Assembly: GCA_019720755.1 (NCBI GenBank)
Contig: CP081303.1
Span: forward strand, 3,673,501-3,737,500
Source: Prolixibacteraceae bacterium
GTDB lineage: Bacteria; Bacteroidota; Bacteroidia; Bacteroidales; Prolixibacteraceae
Direction of reading: 5' to 3'
Length of the DNA: 64,000 nt
Shown here: one piece after another, positions 1 to 9,071 of the stretch
Layout: the number at the start of each line of letters is the position of its first letter
How positions within the stretch are numbered: position 1 is the first letter of the stretch
The notes under the pieces: generated by a model
What the model was told of the DNA's origin: nothing
Seen by the model: only the letters and a program-made list of their open reading frames with translations
Database searches by the model: none
Translations under genes and position numbers: made by a program

Positions 1-2391
1 CTGGAACCAACAGGGAATTTCGATAACCTTGAGTCGTTAAGAAATCTACTTATTCCAGTTGGAAATAGGAATGGATTTCTCTATCTGAGAGATATCGCGA
101 AAGTATCGAAACAGTATATCGATCCGGCGAAACAGCTGGTCTTTGTAGATGGGAAGAAAGCAATCACACTTCATGTCTCCTTAAAGAAAGGAGCAAATAT
201 TATAAAATTAGGACAACAGATAGATCAATATATTGCCCAATATTCAAAGAAACTATCTATAGGGCTCGAAATAACTAGGGTCTCTTCCTTAGACCACTAT
301 ATTGATGACAAAGTAACGAGTTTTGTCTCAAACCTGATTCAGGCTGTCCTCATCGTATTTCTAGTCATGTTGGTTTTTCTAGGATTGCGTACGGGAATGA
401 TTATCGCTAGTTTGATTCCTATTGTTACTATTATCACCATATTTACGATGGGGCTTTTTGATATTGGAATTAATCAAATATCACTTGCTGCACTGATTAT
501 GGCTCTTGGAATGATGGTCGATAATGGAATTGTGGTGGCCGAATCTATTATGGTTAAGGTAGAGAATGGAGTGAAAGTGAAGGATGCGGCAATAAGCTCT
601 TGTACGGAGCTTATTGTTCCGCTACTGATCTCTACACTAACCACCTCGGCTGCATTCTCTTCCTTCTATATGGCAAAATCTGTCATGGGAGACATTATGG
701 GACCAATCTTTTTAGTAATATCCATCTCACTGATCGCATCCTGGTTTGTATCACTCTCTATCATTACATTATTCTGTATAATATTTCACAAAGATCCCAA
801 AGAGACAAAATGGAGTAGATTTCTTGACCAATGTTTTGAAGGATTAAAAAACAACTATTATGGTATCATAGGTAAAGCCCTGAGAAACAGAAAAAAGATA
901 ATCGTTGGAACTGTGGTAATATTTTTTCTTGCAATGCTTCTATTTTCGAAGCTAATTTTTGTATTCTTTCCTGATAGCGATAGGAATATGGTTACGTTGG
1001 ACCTTCAACTACCACAAGGGGTGCAGATCGAAGAGACCACAAATATAGTTCACAAAATTGAAGCATATATAGACAGCTCTCTTCTTATCAAGGATTCTAA
1101 ACGAGATGGGGTGACATCTTACAGTAGTTTTATTGGCAAAGGCCCCTCCTCTTACGACTTGGGATATACTGCTGACGAAGCAAATAGTAATTACGCACAT
1201 ATACTTATAAATACCACCTCTTTCACATCAAATCAAGCTATTATTGAGGCATTAGATCACTACTGTTTCAATTCATTTTCAGATGCACAAGTAAAAGTTA
1301 GCTTATTGGGAGGAGGAGGAGGAGGTACCCCCATCGAGATTAAGGTTCAAGGAAAAGACCCTAATGTTCTATCATCCATTGCGCAAAAAATTAAACTAAA
1401 ACTACAGAAAATGGAAGGGACCAAAACGATAAAGGATGATTGGGGGCAAAAAAGTCTAAAATATATTATTCGTATTAAATCAGATAAAGTTTTAAATGCA
1501 AATATTAACCATAAAGAGATCGCCAATGCATTAAGTAGTGCATTGATAGGTTTTCATACAGGAGAGTTTAGAGAAAAAGAAAATAGCTTTCCTATCACAC
1601 TTAAAGAGGAAAATGGAGGAGACAAATTAGTTGATGAATTAAACACTTTATTGGTCTTTTCGGCACAGACAGGAAAAGCAGTGCCACTAGAGCAAGTTGC
1701 AGAGGTTGTTCCAACTTGGGAGTTTCCTAAAATATCCCGAGAAAATACACTAAAAACGATTACAATATCTTCAGAATTAACCTTTGATGGGAATGCCTCT
1801 AAAATTATGAAAGAGGTGAAGCCTTGGCTAAAAGAAGAGGCAAAAAAATGGCCTCGTGGTTACCATTTTAAAGTAGGTGGAGAAGAGGAAAATTCTGCAG
1901 AGAACATGATGGCTGTTGCAAAGTACATTCCATTTTCGTTCTTCTGTATCCTTCTCCTTTTAGTTATTCAATTTAACTCATTTCGAAAAATGATTATGAT
2001 AGTCGCCACTATTCCACTCGGTGCTATCGGCATGACGATAGGATTATATCTATTTCACAATCCTTTCGGGTTTATGGCATTTTTAGGAATGATATCTCTT
2101 GCAGGTATTGTAATCAACAACGCCATTGTTTTAGTCGATCGAATAGATTTTGAACTCTCTAAAACAGTCTTAAATAAAACAAGTGCAGTAATGGGAGCCT
2201 GTGTTCAAAGGGTTAGACCGATTATACTATCGACACTAACAACTGTGGCAGGACTAATACCACTCTATGTAAACGGAGGAGAAGTATGGCAACCCATGGC
2301 TATAACTATTATGGTTGGTCTGCTATTCGGAACGATCATCACATTGGTATTTATTCCAGTAGTATACTGCTCTATGTATAAGATTCATTAA
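1..2391 (+). CDS. RND efflux transporter (AcrB/HAE-like), 3' part
   Basis: The frame is open from the first base of the window, so this is the C-terminal ~796 residues of a ~1,000-residue RND pump whose start lies upstream. Such proteins sit in the inner membrane, form trimers and export drugs, metals or lipophilic compounds by proton antiport with an adaptor and an outer-membrane channel. Visible parts are the end of the first periplasmic half, TM2-TM6 (starting near base 340), the second periplasmic loop with a Gly-rich stretch at bases 1309-1326, and the TM8-TM12 bundle to the end. The TM4 motif reads MMVDNGIVV where AcrB has two adjacent Asp; here the second is Asn. It ends before a double terminator hairpin. 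The family is certain, the substrate is not. Confidence 0.93.
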   Translation: MEPTGNFDNLESLRNLLIPVGNRNGFLYLRDIAKVSKQYIDPAKQLVFVDGKKAITLHVSLKKGANIIKLGQQIDQYIAQYSKKLSIGLEITRVSSLDHYIDDKVTSFVSNLIQAVLIVFLVMLVFLGLRTGMIIASLIPIVTIITIFTMGLFDIGINQISLAALIMALGMMVDNGIVVAESIMVKVENGVKVKDAAISSCTELIVPLLISTLTTSAAFSSFYMAKSVMGDIMGPIFLVISISLIASWFVSLSIITLFCIIFHKDPKETKWSRFLDQCFEGLKNNYYGIIGKALRNRKKIIVGTVVIFFLAMLLFSKLIFVFFPDSDRNMVTLDLQLPQGVQIEETTNIVHKIEAYIDSSLLIKDSKRDGVTSYSSFIGKGPSSYDLGYTADEANSNYAHILINTTSFTSNQAIIEALDHYCFNSFSDAQVKVSLLGGGGGGTPIEIKVQGKDPNVLSSIAQKIKLKLQKMEGTKTIKDDWGQKSLKYIIRIKSDKVLNANINHKEIANALSSALIGFHTGEFREKENSFPITLKEENGGDKLVDELNTLLVFSAQTGKAVPLEQVAEVVPTWEFPKISRENTLKTITISSELTFDGNASKIMKEVKPWLKEEAKKWPRGYHFKVGGEEENSAENMMAVAKYIPFSFFCILLLLVIQFNSFRKMIMIVATIPLGAIGMTIGLYLFHNPFGFMAFLGMISLAGIVINNAIVLVDRIDFELSKTVLNKTSAVMGACVQRVRPIILSTLTTVAGLIPLYVNGGEVWQPMAITIMVGLLFGTIITLVFIPVVYCSMYKIH

Positions 2392-2409
2392 TTTCCAAAC
2401 AACAACAGC

Positions 2410-2447
2410 GATAGAGAGTTTGATCCCTTCTTGTGTTAGGGACAAAC
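2410..2447 (+). repeat. First copy of 38-bp duplicated hairpin
   Basis: This 38-bp stretch is repeated exactly at 2483-2520. It contains arms GTTTGATCCC and GGGACAAAC that can pair around a TTCTTGTGTTA loop. This copy lacks a following T-tract. It lies 18 bases after the stop codon of the RND gene. Confidence 0.8.
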
Positions 2448-2482
2448 CACATGTAATCAAAACACAAAACATCAAAACTTAT

Positions 2483-2529
2483 GATAGAGAGTTTGATCCC
2501 TTCTTGTGTTAGGGACAAACTCTTTTTTT
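2483..2529 (+). terminator. Rho-independent terminator (second copy of the 38-bp repeat)
   Basis: The second copy of the 38-bp repeat pairs GAGTTTGATCCC with GGGACAAACTC (one bulge) and is followed directly by a run of eight T after a C. It should end the RND transcript. The duplication with a 35-bp spacer may make a tandem terminator. Confidence 0.8.
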
Positions 2530-2853
2530 TAATACAATTTTACGGTGTTCTGTTCTAAAAATATGATCAAGACATCATTTTAATAACTTCTGTTTTTTTG
2601 AGTAATAAATAGTAGTATAAAAAGAAAAAACATCTATTATATAGTACATTTGTTATCACACCATGAGATTCAATAACAAAAACAATTTCAGAGTATTAAG
2701 AGAATAAATTATCTTCAATAACGAGAAAACAAACAGTTTTTCGTGATCCTTATATTTGATAAACAGTCTAAGTATCACGAAAATTATAGAATACGAACAC
2801 CTGATGTTTTCACTTAATAAACATCTATTTGTTTGACAATATAAAATTTCGAA
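2530..2853. other. Intergenic leader of the two-component operon
   Basis: No gene seen. AT-rich. It holds two TAnnTTTG elements (2645-2652 and 2751-2758) and the inverted repeat at 2738-2783. Confidence 0.6.
2738..2783 (+). promoter_or_regulatory. Promoter element inside a perfect inverted repeat
   Basis: TTTTCGTGAT at 2738-2747 and ATCACGAAAA at 2774-2783 are perfect inverted 10-mers. Between them is TATATTTG (2751-2758), a match to the Bacteroidota -7 consensus TAnnTTTG. No clear -33 TTG is seen. It lies 70 bases before the histidine kinase start and could be an operator for autoregulation; that role is inferred. Confidence 0.4.
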
Positions 2854-3909
2854 ATGAAAAAGAAATTAGACCAACTGATTAGCAAAAGAACCATTGGGAT
2901 CATCTCATTGTTGTTCTCTTTTTACATAAACATACAGGCAACGATATCCATATTCTCCACACAGACAAAAAAGAATGTCCCTTTAATCTATTCAAATGAA
3001 TTTATAGTATGGCTATTGGGCTTTTTTCTCATGTTTATGCTTTCATGGACCATCCTCTCTTTTAATCTAATTGTTATACAAAAACTGTCTCCTAAATGGA
3101 ACAGCCGAAAAAATTACATCTCAATTTTAGGGAGTCTCTGCATTATGATTGTAATCTTATCTCTCAATCTATCCATATCACACCTATTCGATATGAAGAA
3201 TTTTGGAAAGGTTAATATTATTGCTCTATTTTTTGGATGGAGTGTTGTGACCACAATGATTGTTCTTATATCTCGTTCCTTGATGTTTTATCATGATAAA
3301 GAAGAGACGAAACTTGAAAAGGAGGTTCTTCGGGCAGAAAAACTAAAGAGTGAACTCAACGAATTGAAGAGTTTTATGAATCCACATTTTCTTTTTAATT
3401 CTCTCAATACCCTAAATGCATTGATATCATTAGATACAGATAAAGCAATATTGTTCTCTTCCCATCTATCTCGTTTATATCGATATGTATTACAAAGTAA
3501 GGAGAAGGATTTGGTAAATATCGAAGATGAGATGCTATTCTTAGAGAGTTATGAAAAATTATTAAAGATACGTTTTTCAGACTTATTTTCTTTAAGAATC
3601 AAATACTCTAAGGATTTTAAAAACCGATTTGTTCCTGTTCTTTCTCTTCAGACATTAATTGAGAATGCCGTTAAGCATAATGAAATATCATCCTCTTTTC
3701 CACTTATCGTAGAGATCTATTTAGATAAAAACCATCTTGTAGTTACCCACCAACTAAATGAGAGAAGAAATATCGAGACAAGTATGGGCAATGGCCTGTC
3801 TTCTCTTTCTAAAAGATGTCAAATACTTCTTAATAAAGATATTATCATTCAAAAAAATGATAATTTTACCATAAAACTACCCACCGTAAAGAATATAGAC
3901 CAAAGATGA
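2854..3909 (+). CDS. LytS/YehU-type sensor histidine kinase
   Basis: This 351-residue inner-membrane kinase belongs to the His_kinase (LytS/YehU) family, which autophosphorylates a His and passes phosphate to a LytTR response regulator. Four hydrophobic segments fill roughly residues 15-140, a short coiled linker follows, then the H-box NPHFLFNSLNTL begins near residue 176 with the phospho-acceptor His at ~178. The N-box LIENAVKHNE and a short GNGLSSL glycine box of the ATPase domain follow. It has no extracytoplasmic sensor domain. The stop overlaps the start of the response regulator by four bases (ATGA), so the pair is translationally coupled. The signal sensed is unknown. Confidence 0.92.
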   Translation: MKKKLDQLISKRTIGIISLLFSFYINIQATISIFSTQTKKNVPLIYSNEFIVWLLGFFLMFMLSWTILSFNLIVIQKLSPKWNSRKNYISILGSLCIMIVILSLNLSISHLFDMKNFGKVNIIALFFGWSVVTTMIVLISRSLMFYHDKEETKLEKEVLRAEKLKSELNELKSFMNPHFLFNSLNTLNALISLDTDKAILFSSHLSRLYRYVLQSKEKDLVNIEDEMLFLESYEKLLKIRFSDLFSLRIKYSKDFKNRFVPVLSLQTLIENAVKHNEISSSFPLIVEIYLDKNHLVVTHQLNERRNIETSMGNGLSSLSKRCQILLNKDIIIQKNDNFTIKLPTVKNIDQR

Positions 3910-4664
3910 GAATTTTAATTATCGAAGATGAATGGGGTGCACAAGTGCAGCTTACGAAAATGCTTTCTGAATATGATGAGACGATTGAAATAGTTCAAAT
4001 GATCACTTCGGTTAGAGAGGCCATTGCACTTCTTGAGACGAAGATCGAACTAGACCTTATTTTTATGGATATACATCTTTCTGATGGTATTTCATTTGAG
4101 ATATTTGAACAAGTGAAAATAGAAGTCCCAATCATTTTTATCACAGCCTATGATCAATATGCAATCAAGGCATTTAAACATAACAGTATCGACTATATTC
4201 TCAAGCCCGTAATAAAAGAGGAGTTGTTCGAATCGCTTAAAAAATTCAATAACGTCACCAACATCGGTGTCACAGATCATATAATAACGAAAATTGTTAA
4301 AGAGCTAGGAAGGAATAAAACATCATATAGAAAATCATTTCTTATTCAATCAAAAGACAGTTTGGTGCCTATTAATGTAAAAGATATCATGGCTATTTAT
4401 GTCGATTTAGGATCTGTAAAGTGTTACACCAAAGATCATAAAAAATACACCATCCCATTGACTCTAGACCAAATTGAGAAAGAGTTGGATCCAAATGTTT
4501 TTTTTCGTATTAATCGTCAATTTATTCTGCATATGAATGCCATCAAACAGATGAATGTCTATTTCAATGGAAAGTTGAAAATAAAAACCTATTGCAATAT
4601 CAATGAAGAAATAATTGTAAGCAAACAGAAAGCGACTAAATTAAAGTTATGGCTTAATAGCTAA
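3906..4664 (+). CDS. LytTR-family response regulator
   Basis: This 252-residue regulator has a CheY-like receiver domain (about residues 1-120) and a LytTR DNA-binding domain (about 140-250). The phospho-acceptor Asp is at ~55 in IFMDIHLSDG, with the early acidic pair in IIEDE, Thr in FITAYD and Lys at ~100 in LKPV. It overlaps the upstream kinase by four bases and is its obvious partner. LytTR proteins usually control surface, peptidoglycan or transport genes. The nearest candidate targets are the RND pump upstream and the GH92 gene downstream, but nothing in the sequence proves this. Confidence 0.93.
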   Translation: MRILIIEDEWGAQVQLTKMLSEYDETIEIVQMITSVREAIALLETKIELDLIFMDIHLSDGISFEIFEQVKIEVPIIFITAYDQYAIKAFKHNSIDYILKPVIKEELFESLKKFNNVTNIGVTDHIITKIVKELGRNKTSYRKSFLIQSKDSLVPINVKDIMAIYVDLGSVKCYTKDHKKYTIPLTLDQIEKELDPNVFFRINRQFILHMNAIKQMNVYFNGKLKIKTYCNINEEIIVSKQKATKLKLWLNS

Positions 4665-5308
4665 AAAATACAAGTAACCAAATCATTGCTTTTTAATTAA
4701 GAAAACACCCCATCTCTTATTGATAATATTTTACAAGAACAGAAGTGATATACTCAATGCTTTACTTTGGCATTCCATTGCTTCAAAATGAAGAAAGTAC
4801 AAAATGAGGTATGGAAGGCAAATAAATAGAATCGCTTTTAAAGATTTACATTCACGCCCTCCCTTCCTAAAATTGATTATGAAATATTTCTATTTAAAAA
4901 CTAATGGTACAAAATATTACCATTAAAAAGAGGAATACACAAAAATACAACACAATAAACATCGTTGTATAGCCCTACAATATATCTACAAAAACTCAAA
5001 TAAAGGGTTTTAAACGAAGGATACAAACTCATAATAAACTAAACTACAACATCTTATACTCACATAAGATATTAGCATATAAAAGCTGGTATTAACAAGA
5101 TGCAAACATGCCCTACAACATATTTTAGGCACGGAACTATTTAATACCTTTGCTTGTAATAAGAGCATGAAACAACTTACTTATTGTACTCTGAAAGAGA
5201 GTATTCACTCAAAGTTCGCTCCCATCTATTATTAGACCAATAGATCCAACCGATCGTTAAGATCTACACTTAATTTATCGAAAATTACTTACATTATATC
5301 ATATATTT
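4665..5308. other. 644-bp intergenic region
   Basis: No open frame with coding character is seen. It is AT-rich, has a small inverted repeat ATCTTAT/ATAAGAT near 5050-5072 and a putative promoter at 5145-5152. About 155 bases of possible leader precede the GH92 start. Confidence 0.6.
5145..5152 (+). promoter_or_regulatory. Candidate -7 element for the GH92 gene
   Basis: TACCTTTG matches TAnnTTTG. The upstream -33 region is T-rich (TATTTTAGG) but not a clear match. Confidence 0.4.
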
Positions 5309-7609
5309 ATGAAGAACAGGATACTTACCTTACTTGTTCTTTTATGTACTACGTTTGGCACGTATGCATCGAAGAACAAAAACTTAGTAGACTATGTGAA
5401 CCCATTAATTGGTAGCGATTCTGACTTTTCGTTGTCTAATGGGAATACATATCCAGCAATTGCCCTTCCATGGGGGATGAACTTTTGGACTCCACAAACA
5501 GGACCTATGGGGGATGGATGGACCTATGCTTATCACACAAAAAAGATTCGTGGTTTTAAGCAGACTCACCAACCTAGCCCATGGATTAATGATTATGCAG
5601 CATTCTCTATCTTTCCAGAAACAGGAGATCTTAAGATCTTAGGGAAAGACCGCGCGGCATGGTTTTCACACAAAGCGGAAGTGTCGAAACCAAATTACTA
5701 CCGTGTCTACTTAGCAGACTACGATGTAACGACAGAGATAACTCCTACTGAGCGTGCCGCACAGTTTCGTTTTACATTTCCTAAAACAGACCAAGCGCAT
5801 ATCTTAGTGGATGGTTTCTTCAAGGGATCTCACGTGAAGATCTATCCTAAAGAGCGCAAAGTGGTAGGGTATTGTCGCAACAACAGCGGCGGCGTACCTG
5901 AAAACTTCCATAACTACTTCGTGATCTATTTTGACAAAGCATTCAAAAGTGTCGGTACTTGGGATAGTAAGAAAGCCAAAGAGCCTAAAGCCAACTACGC
6001 ACCAAATAGCAAAGAGGCAGAAGGCTATCATGTGGGTGCGGTGCTTACCTTTGAAACCAAAGCAGGCGAGAAGATTCATGCACGCGTGGCTTCCTCTTTT
6101 ATTAGCTTAGAGCAGGCTGAACGCAACTTGAAGCAAGAGGTTGGAAACGACAGTTTCGATAAGACCCATGCAAAGGCTACTGCAGCTTGGAACAAAGAGC
6201 TTTCTAAAATACAAGTAGAGGGAGGTACTAAAGACCAATATCGCACATTCTATACTGCCCTTTACAGAACGATGTTGTTCCCTCGTAAATTCTATGAGAT
6301 CAATGGCAAAAAAGAGATTGTACACTATAGCCCTTATAACGGCAAAGTAGAAAAAGGATATATGTTTACAGACAACGGATTCTGGGATACCTTTAGAGCA
6401 GTCTTCCCATTCTTTACTTTGATGTATCCAGAACTAGATAGCCACATTATGGCTGGTTTGGTGAATACATACAAAGAGAGTGGTTGGCTTCCTGAATGGG
6501 CTAGTCCAGGTCACCGTGACTGTATGATTGGCTCAAACTCAGCTTCTCTTATTGCAGATGCTTATCTAAAAGGAATCCGTGGATATGATATCGAAACACT
6601 TTACGAAGCAATCATTAAGAACACGAAGAGTAAAGGACCGTTAAACTCTGTTGGTCGTTATGGTGCAGAGGATTACAACAAGTATGGGTATGTACCTTAC
6701 GATTCTGGAGTAAATGAGAATGCAGCTCGTACATTAGAATATGCTTATGATGACTGGTGTATTTACGAATTGAGTAAGGCATTGAAAAAACCTCAAGATC
6801 AGATTGATCTTTTTGCAAAGAGAGCAGATAACTATAAGAATCTATTCGATGCAAGTACTGGATTTATGTCTGGTAAAAACAGAGATGGATCATGGTCTGG
6901 AGCACGTCCTGATAAATGGGGGGATGCATTTACTGAAGGATCTGCATGGCACTATACATGGTCTGTTTTCCACGACCCAGAAGGATTGGCTACACTTTAT
7001 GGAGGTAGAGATAAGATGGCAGATAAACTAGATCAAGTATTTACCTCTGCTCCTACTTTTGATGAGTCGTACTATGGATTCCAAATTCATGAGATTACAG
7101 AGATGTTGATCGCAGATATGGGACAGTATGCACATGGGAACCAACCTATACAGCATGCAATCTATCTTTACAACTGGCTAGGACAGCCTTGGAAAGCACA
7201 ATATTGGACAAGAAATGTAATGGACAAGTTGTATACTCCAAATGCTGATGGACTTTGTGGTGATGAAGACAATGGGCAGACTTCTGCTTGGTATGTCTTC
7301 TCTGCGATGGGATTCTATCCAGTGGCTCCTGGTACTGGTGAGTATGCAATGGGATCTCCTCTATTCAAGAAGATCACCATGACTCTTGAAAACGGGAACA
7401 AGTTTGTGATAGAAGCTGGAAACAACAGCCATAAGAATGTCTATATCAAAAATGCGACCCTAAACGGGAAGCAATATACAAAGACATACCTTACACACAA
7501 ACAGATCACCAAAGGGGGTACTTTGAAGCTTCAGATGAGCGAAAAAGCCAACAAGAAGAGGGGAACAAAGACATCCGACTTCCCTTATTCTTACTCTAAC
7601 GAAAAATAA
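5309..7609 (+). CDS. GH92 family alpha-mannosidase, secreted
   Basis: This 766-residue protein is a calcium-dependent exo-alpha-mannosidase of glycoside hydrolase family 92, which trims alpha-mannose from N-glycans and related polymers. Residues 1-20 form a Sec signal peptide with no lipobox, so a periplasmic location is likely. The N-terminal beta-sandwich starts with VDYVNPLIGS, and the helical catalytic domain contains GHRDCMIGSNS near 400, HEITEM near 593 and the family signature DEDNGQTSAWYVFSAMGFY near 651. Length is normal for the family. It stands alone with its own promoter and a strong terminator, without SusC/SusD partners nearby. Linkage specificity cannot be read from sequence. 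Confidence 0.95.
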   Translation: MKNRILTLLVLLCTTFGTYASKNKNLVDYVNPLIGSDSDFSLSNGNTYPAIALPWGMNFWTPQTGPMGDGWTYAYHTKKIRGFKQTHQPSPWINDYAAFSIFPETGDLKILGKDRAAWFSHKAEVSKPNYYRVYLADYDVTTEITPTERAAQFRFTFPKTDQAHILVDGFFKGSHVKIYPKERKVVGYCRNNSGGVPENFHNYFVIYFDKAFKSVGTWDSKKAKEPKANYAPNSKEAEGYHVGAVLTFETKAGEKIHARVASSFISLEQAERNLKQEVGNDSFDKTHAKATAAWNKELSKIQVEGGTKDQYRTFYTALYRTMLFPRKFYEINGKKEIVHYSPYNGKVEKGYMFTDNGFWDTFRAVFPFFTLMYPELDSHIMAGLVNTYKESGWLPEWASPGHRDCMIGSNSASLIADAYLKGIRGYDIETLYEAIIKNTKSKGPLNSVGRYGAEDYNKYGYVPYDSGVNENAARTLEYAYDDWCIYELSKALKKPQDQIDLFAKRADNYKNLFDASTGFMSGKNRDGSWSGARPDKWGDAFTEGSAWHYTWSVFHDPEGLATLYGGRDKMADKLDQVFTSAPTFDESYYGFQIHEITEMLIADMGQYAHGNQPIQHAIYLYNWLGQPWKAQYWTRNVMDKLYTPNADGLCGDEDNGQTSAWYVFSAMGFYPVAPGTGEYAMGSPLFKKITMTLENGNKFVIEAGNNSHKNVYIKNATLNGKQYTKTYLTHKQITKGGTLKLQMSEKANKKRGTKTSDFPYSYSNEK

Positions 7610-7640
7610 TGTAAACCCATTATATTTTCCATAAAAACCT

Positions 7641-7680
7641 AAAGCCTTATTAGCGTGCTACGCTAATAAGGCTTTTTTTA
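7641..7680 (+). terminator. Strong Rho-independent terminator after GH92
   Basis: AAAGCCTTATTAGCGT pairs perfectly with ACGCTAATAAGGCTTT around a three-base loop and runs into a T-tract. It lies 32 bases past the GH92 stop. Confidence 0.92.
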
Positions 7681-7805
7681 TATCAATAAAAACACTGTAA
7701 ATTATAGATGTGTTTTGTGGTCATGAAATAGGATCGAATATTGAGAACAGTACGTTTTTTTGGATATGATATTTCGATTCTGTTTGGGATGTTGTATCTA
7801 TGACT

Positions 7806-8300
7806 CGGATACGATATTGTGGTTGCAATTACTGTCGTCTCTGCGATTCTGTTTATATTTTAATGGTTCTGCCTACGTTAGAACAGGCAGTACCTTGTTA
7901 TTCCTTTATCTCTACGGCTCGGATACGATATTGTGGTTATGAAATCTTGCTACATCTGATTGTAGATTGATATGCGAATTGGTTTACTGGCCTTCGATAA
8001 GTTCGGTAACCTGTAATATTGAGGAAAGGTCCCTGAGCTTGTCGAAGGGTTAAAACACACAACCAACTGATACTAAAGATATTGTTTCAATCGTATAGAC
8101 AAGGCACTCCCTTGTCTAATATCATGCGATCGATCGTAAGGATAACTCTTCAAAAGAAAGATCCTAAAATTGTAGTTATGTTTGGAATAGTTCTGATTCT
8201 CCTAGGCAAGTCAGCGCCATGTATCAACGGGGTTGTGGTTGTAATTACTATCGTCAGATTCTGCGGTTCTGTTTATGTTAGACAAGACTGCAACGTTTGC
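7806..8300. repeat. Dispersed degenerate intergenic repeats
   Basis: Two near-identical copies of an 18-base core and one diverged copy are spread over 500 bp, with phrases such as GATTCTG and GTTCTGTTTAT recurring. They resemble decayed non-coding repeat units rather than a transposase gene. Confidence 0.5.
7991..8048. repeat. REP-like palindromic element
   Basis: Arms at 7991-8012 and 8027-8048 are imperfect inverted repeats (17 of 22 positions pair). The right arm contains CCCTGAGCTTGTCGAAGG, a sequence that resembles short palindromic repeats scattered through many bacterial genomes. Confidence 0.6.
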
Positions 8301-8889
8301 TATAAGCAATTTTTTTTATAACCCCACCAATATCTTCTCGTATAATATAGATAGCCACACAATGATTTTATAACTAGAACAACTTATTCTAACATTCGAT
8401 AGTCAATAAAAATCGCTCAGACTATTTGGTCAGTCGACATTCAATCTGAGACCACCGAAACAACAAAGTTTCAGCCTATACGAAATAAAACAACCTATAT
8501 TTTATCAGACATGGTAATACTCTGAACTACCATATAATATAGATAAAAAGGAGATTGTATTAAACATAACTCAAGACAACTGCATTATTCATACAATATC
8601 CCAAAAAAGTCAAACAATTATGTAAATATGGACATCATTAAGATCTATTTACCAAAAAAAACAAATCATTGGGAGACACGAAAAATGTTGTTTATTTATA
8701 AAATAGTCATTTAATATCCTTGAACGGTTTGTATTTTATAACATAAAACTTTTCCTTTGAGCAGAAATAAAGATCATGGCTTATTTAGAACAATAGAGAC
8801 TCTATTTTTAAAAAAAATTGAACAATCGATTTCACTTCGAATAAAGCCCATATAATGGGAGTAGCGGTAAATACAACATAATAAAGATA

Positions 8890-8967
8890 TTGCCAACTAT
8901 GTTTGGCAATAAGGGAGATTTTTCACCTGTTTAAGAGACAGACAACAGGTGAATATCTCCCGTTTTT
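8890..8967 (+). ncRNA. Structured element: two stem-loops, possible small RNA or leader
   Basis: A first hairpin TTGCCAAC/GTTTGGCAA (8890-8909) is followed by a long one at 8913-8961 with an outer stem GGGAGAT/ATCTCCC and inner stem CACCTGTT/AACAGGTG, then GTTTTT. The second looks like an intrinsic terminator but no gene precedes it. A possible promoter upstream has TTTG at 8728-8731 and TTCCTTTG at 8752-8759 with 20 bases between. It could be a ~200-nt small RNA or a leader for the metal-uptake genes; only the folding potential is seen. Confidence 0.4.
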
Positions 8968-9042
8968 ATCTTCCTCTCTCTCGATTATTATATAGAAGAG
9001 TAAATAATGTTATTAAGATTACATAAAAGACAATTTTATCGT

Positions 9043-9050
9043 TATTTTTG
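9043..9050 (+). promoter_or_regulatory. Candidate -7 element for the 9072-11741 operon
   Basis: TATTTTTG is a full TAnnTTTG match 21 bases before the start codon of the small His/Cys-rich gene. No convincing -33 element. Confidence 0.4.
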
Positions 9051-9071
9051 TCTTTAATAATCCTATAAGGT

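Larger units (their letters stand above)
7681..8889. other. Gene-poor region with degenerate repeats
   Basis: No supportable gene is seen in about 1.2 kb. Short open frames here run through repeats and look spurious. The segment GGATACGATATTGTGGTT occurs at about 7806-7823 and again at about 7919-7936, and a related piece with TTGTGGTTGTAATTACTATCGTC lies near 8232. Small hairpins such as CTGCCT/AGGCAG (about 7867-7888) and AGACAAGG/CCTTGTCT (about 8096-8117) are scattered between them. The part from 8340 to 8720 shows nothing recognisable. Confidence 0.6.

Noticed and set aside
2410..2520. Two exact repeats considered as a mini CRISPR array
   Set aside because: Only two copies with one spacer, each forms a terminator-type hairpin with a T-tract after the second, and no cas gene is near.
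5050..5072. Inverted repeat upstream of the GH92 gene as an operator
   Set aside because: Only seven-base arms in very AT-rich DNA, which is expected by chance.
7760..8321. Short open frames of 60 and 79 codons
   Set aside because: They run through degenerate repeats, have unusual composition (many Leu, Cys and Ile) and no start context, so they are not credible genes.
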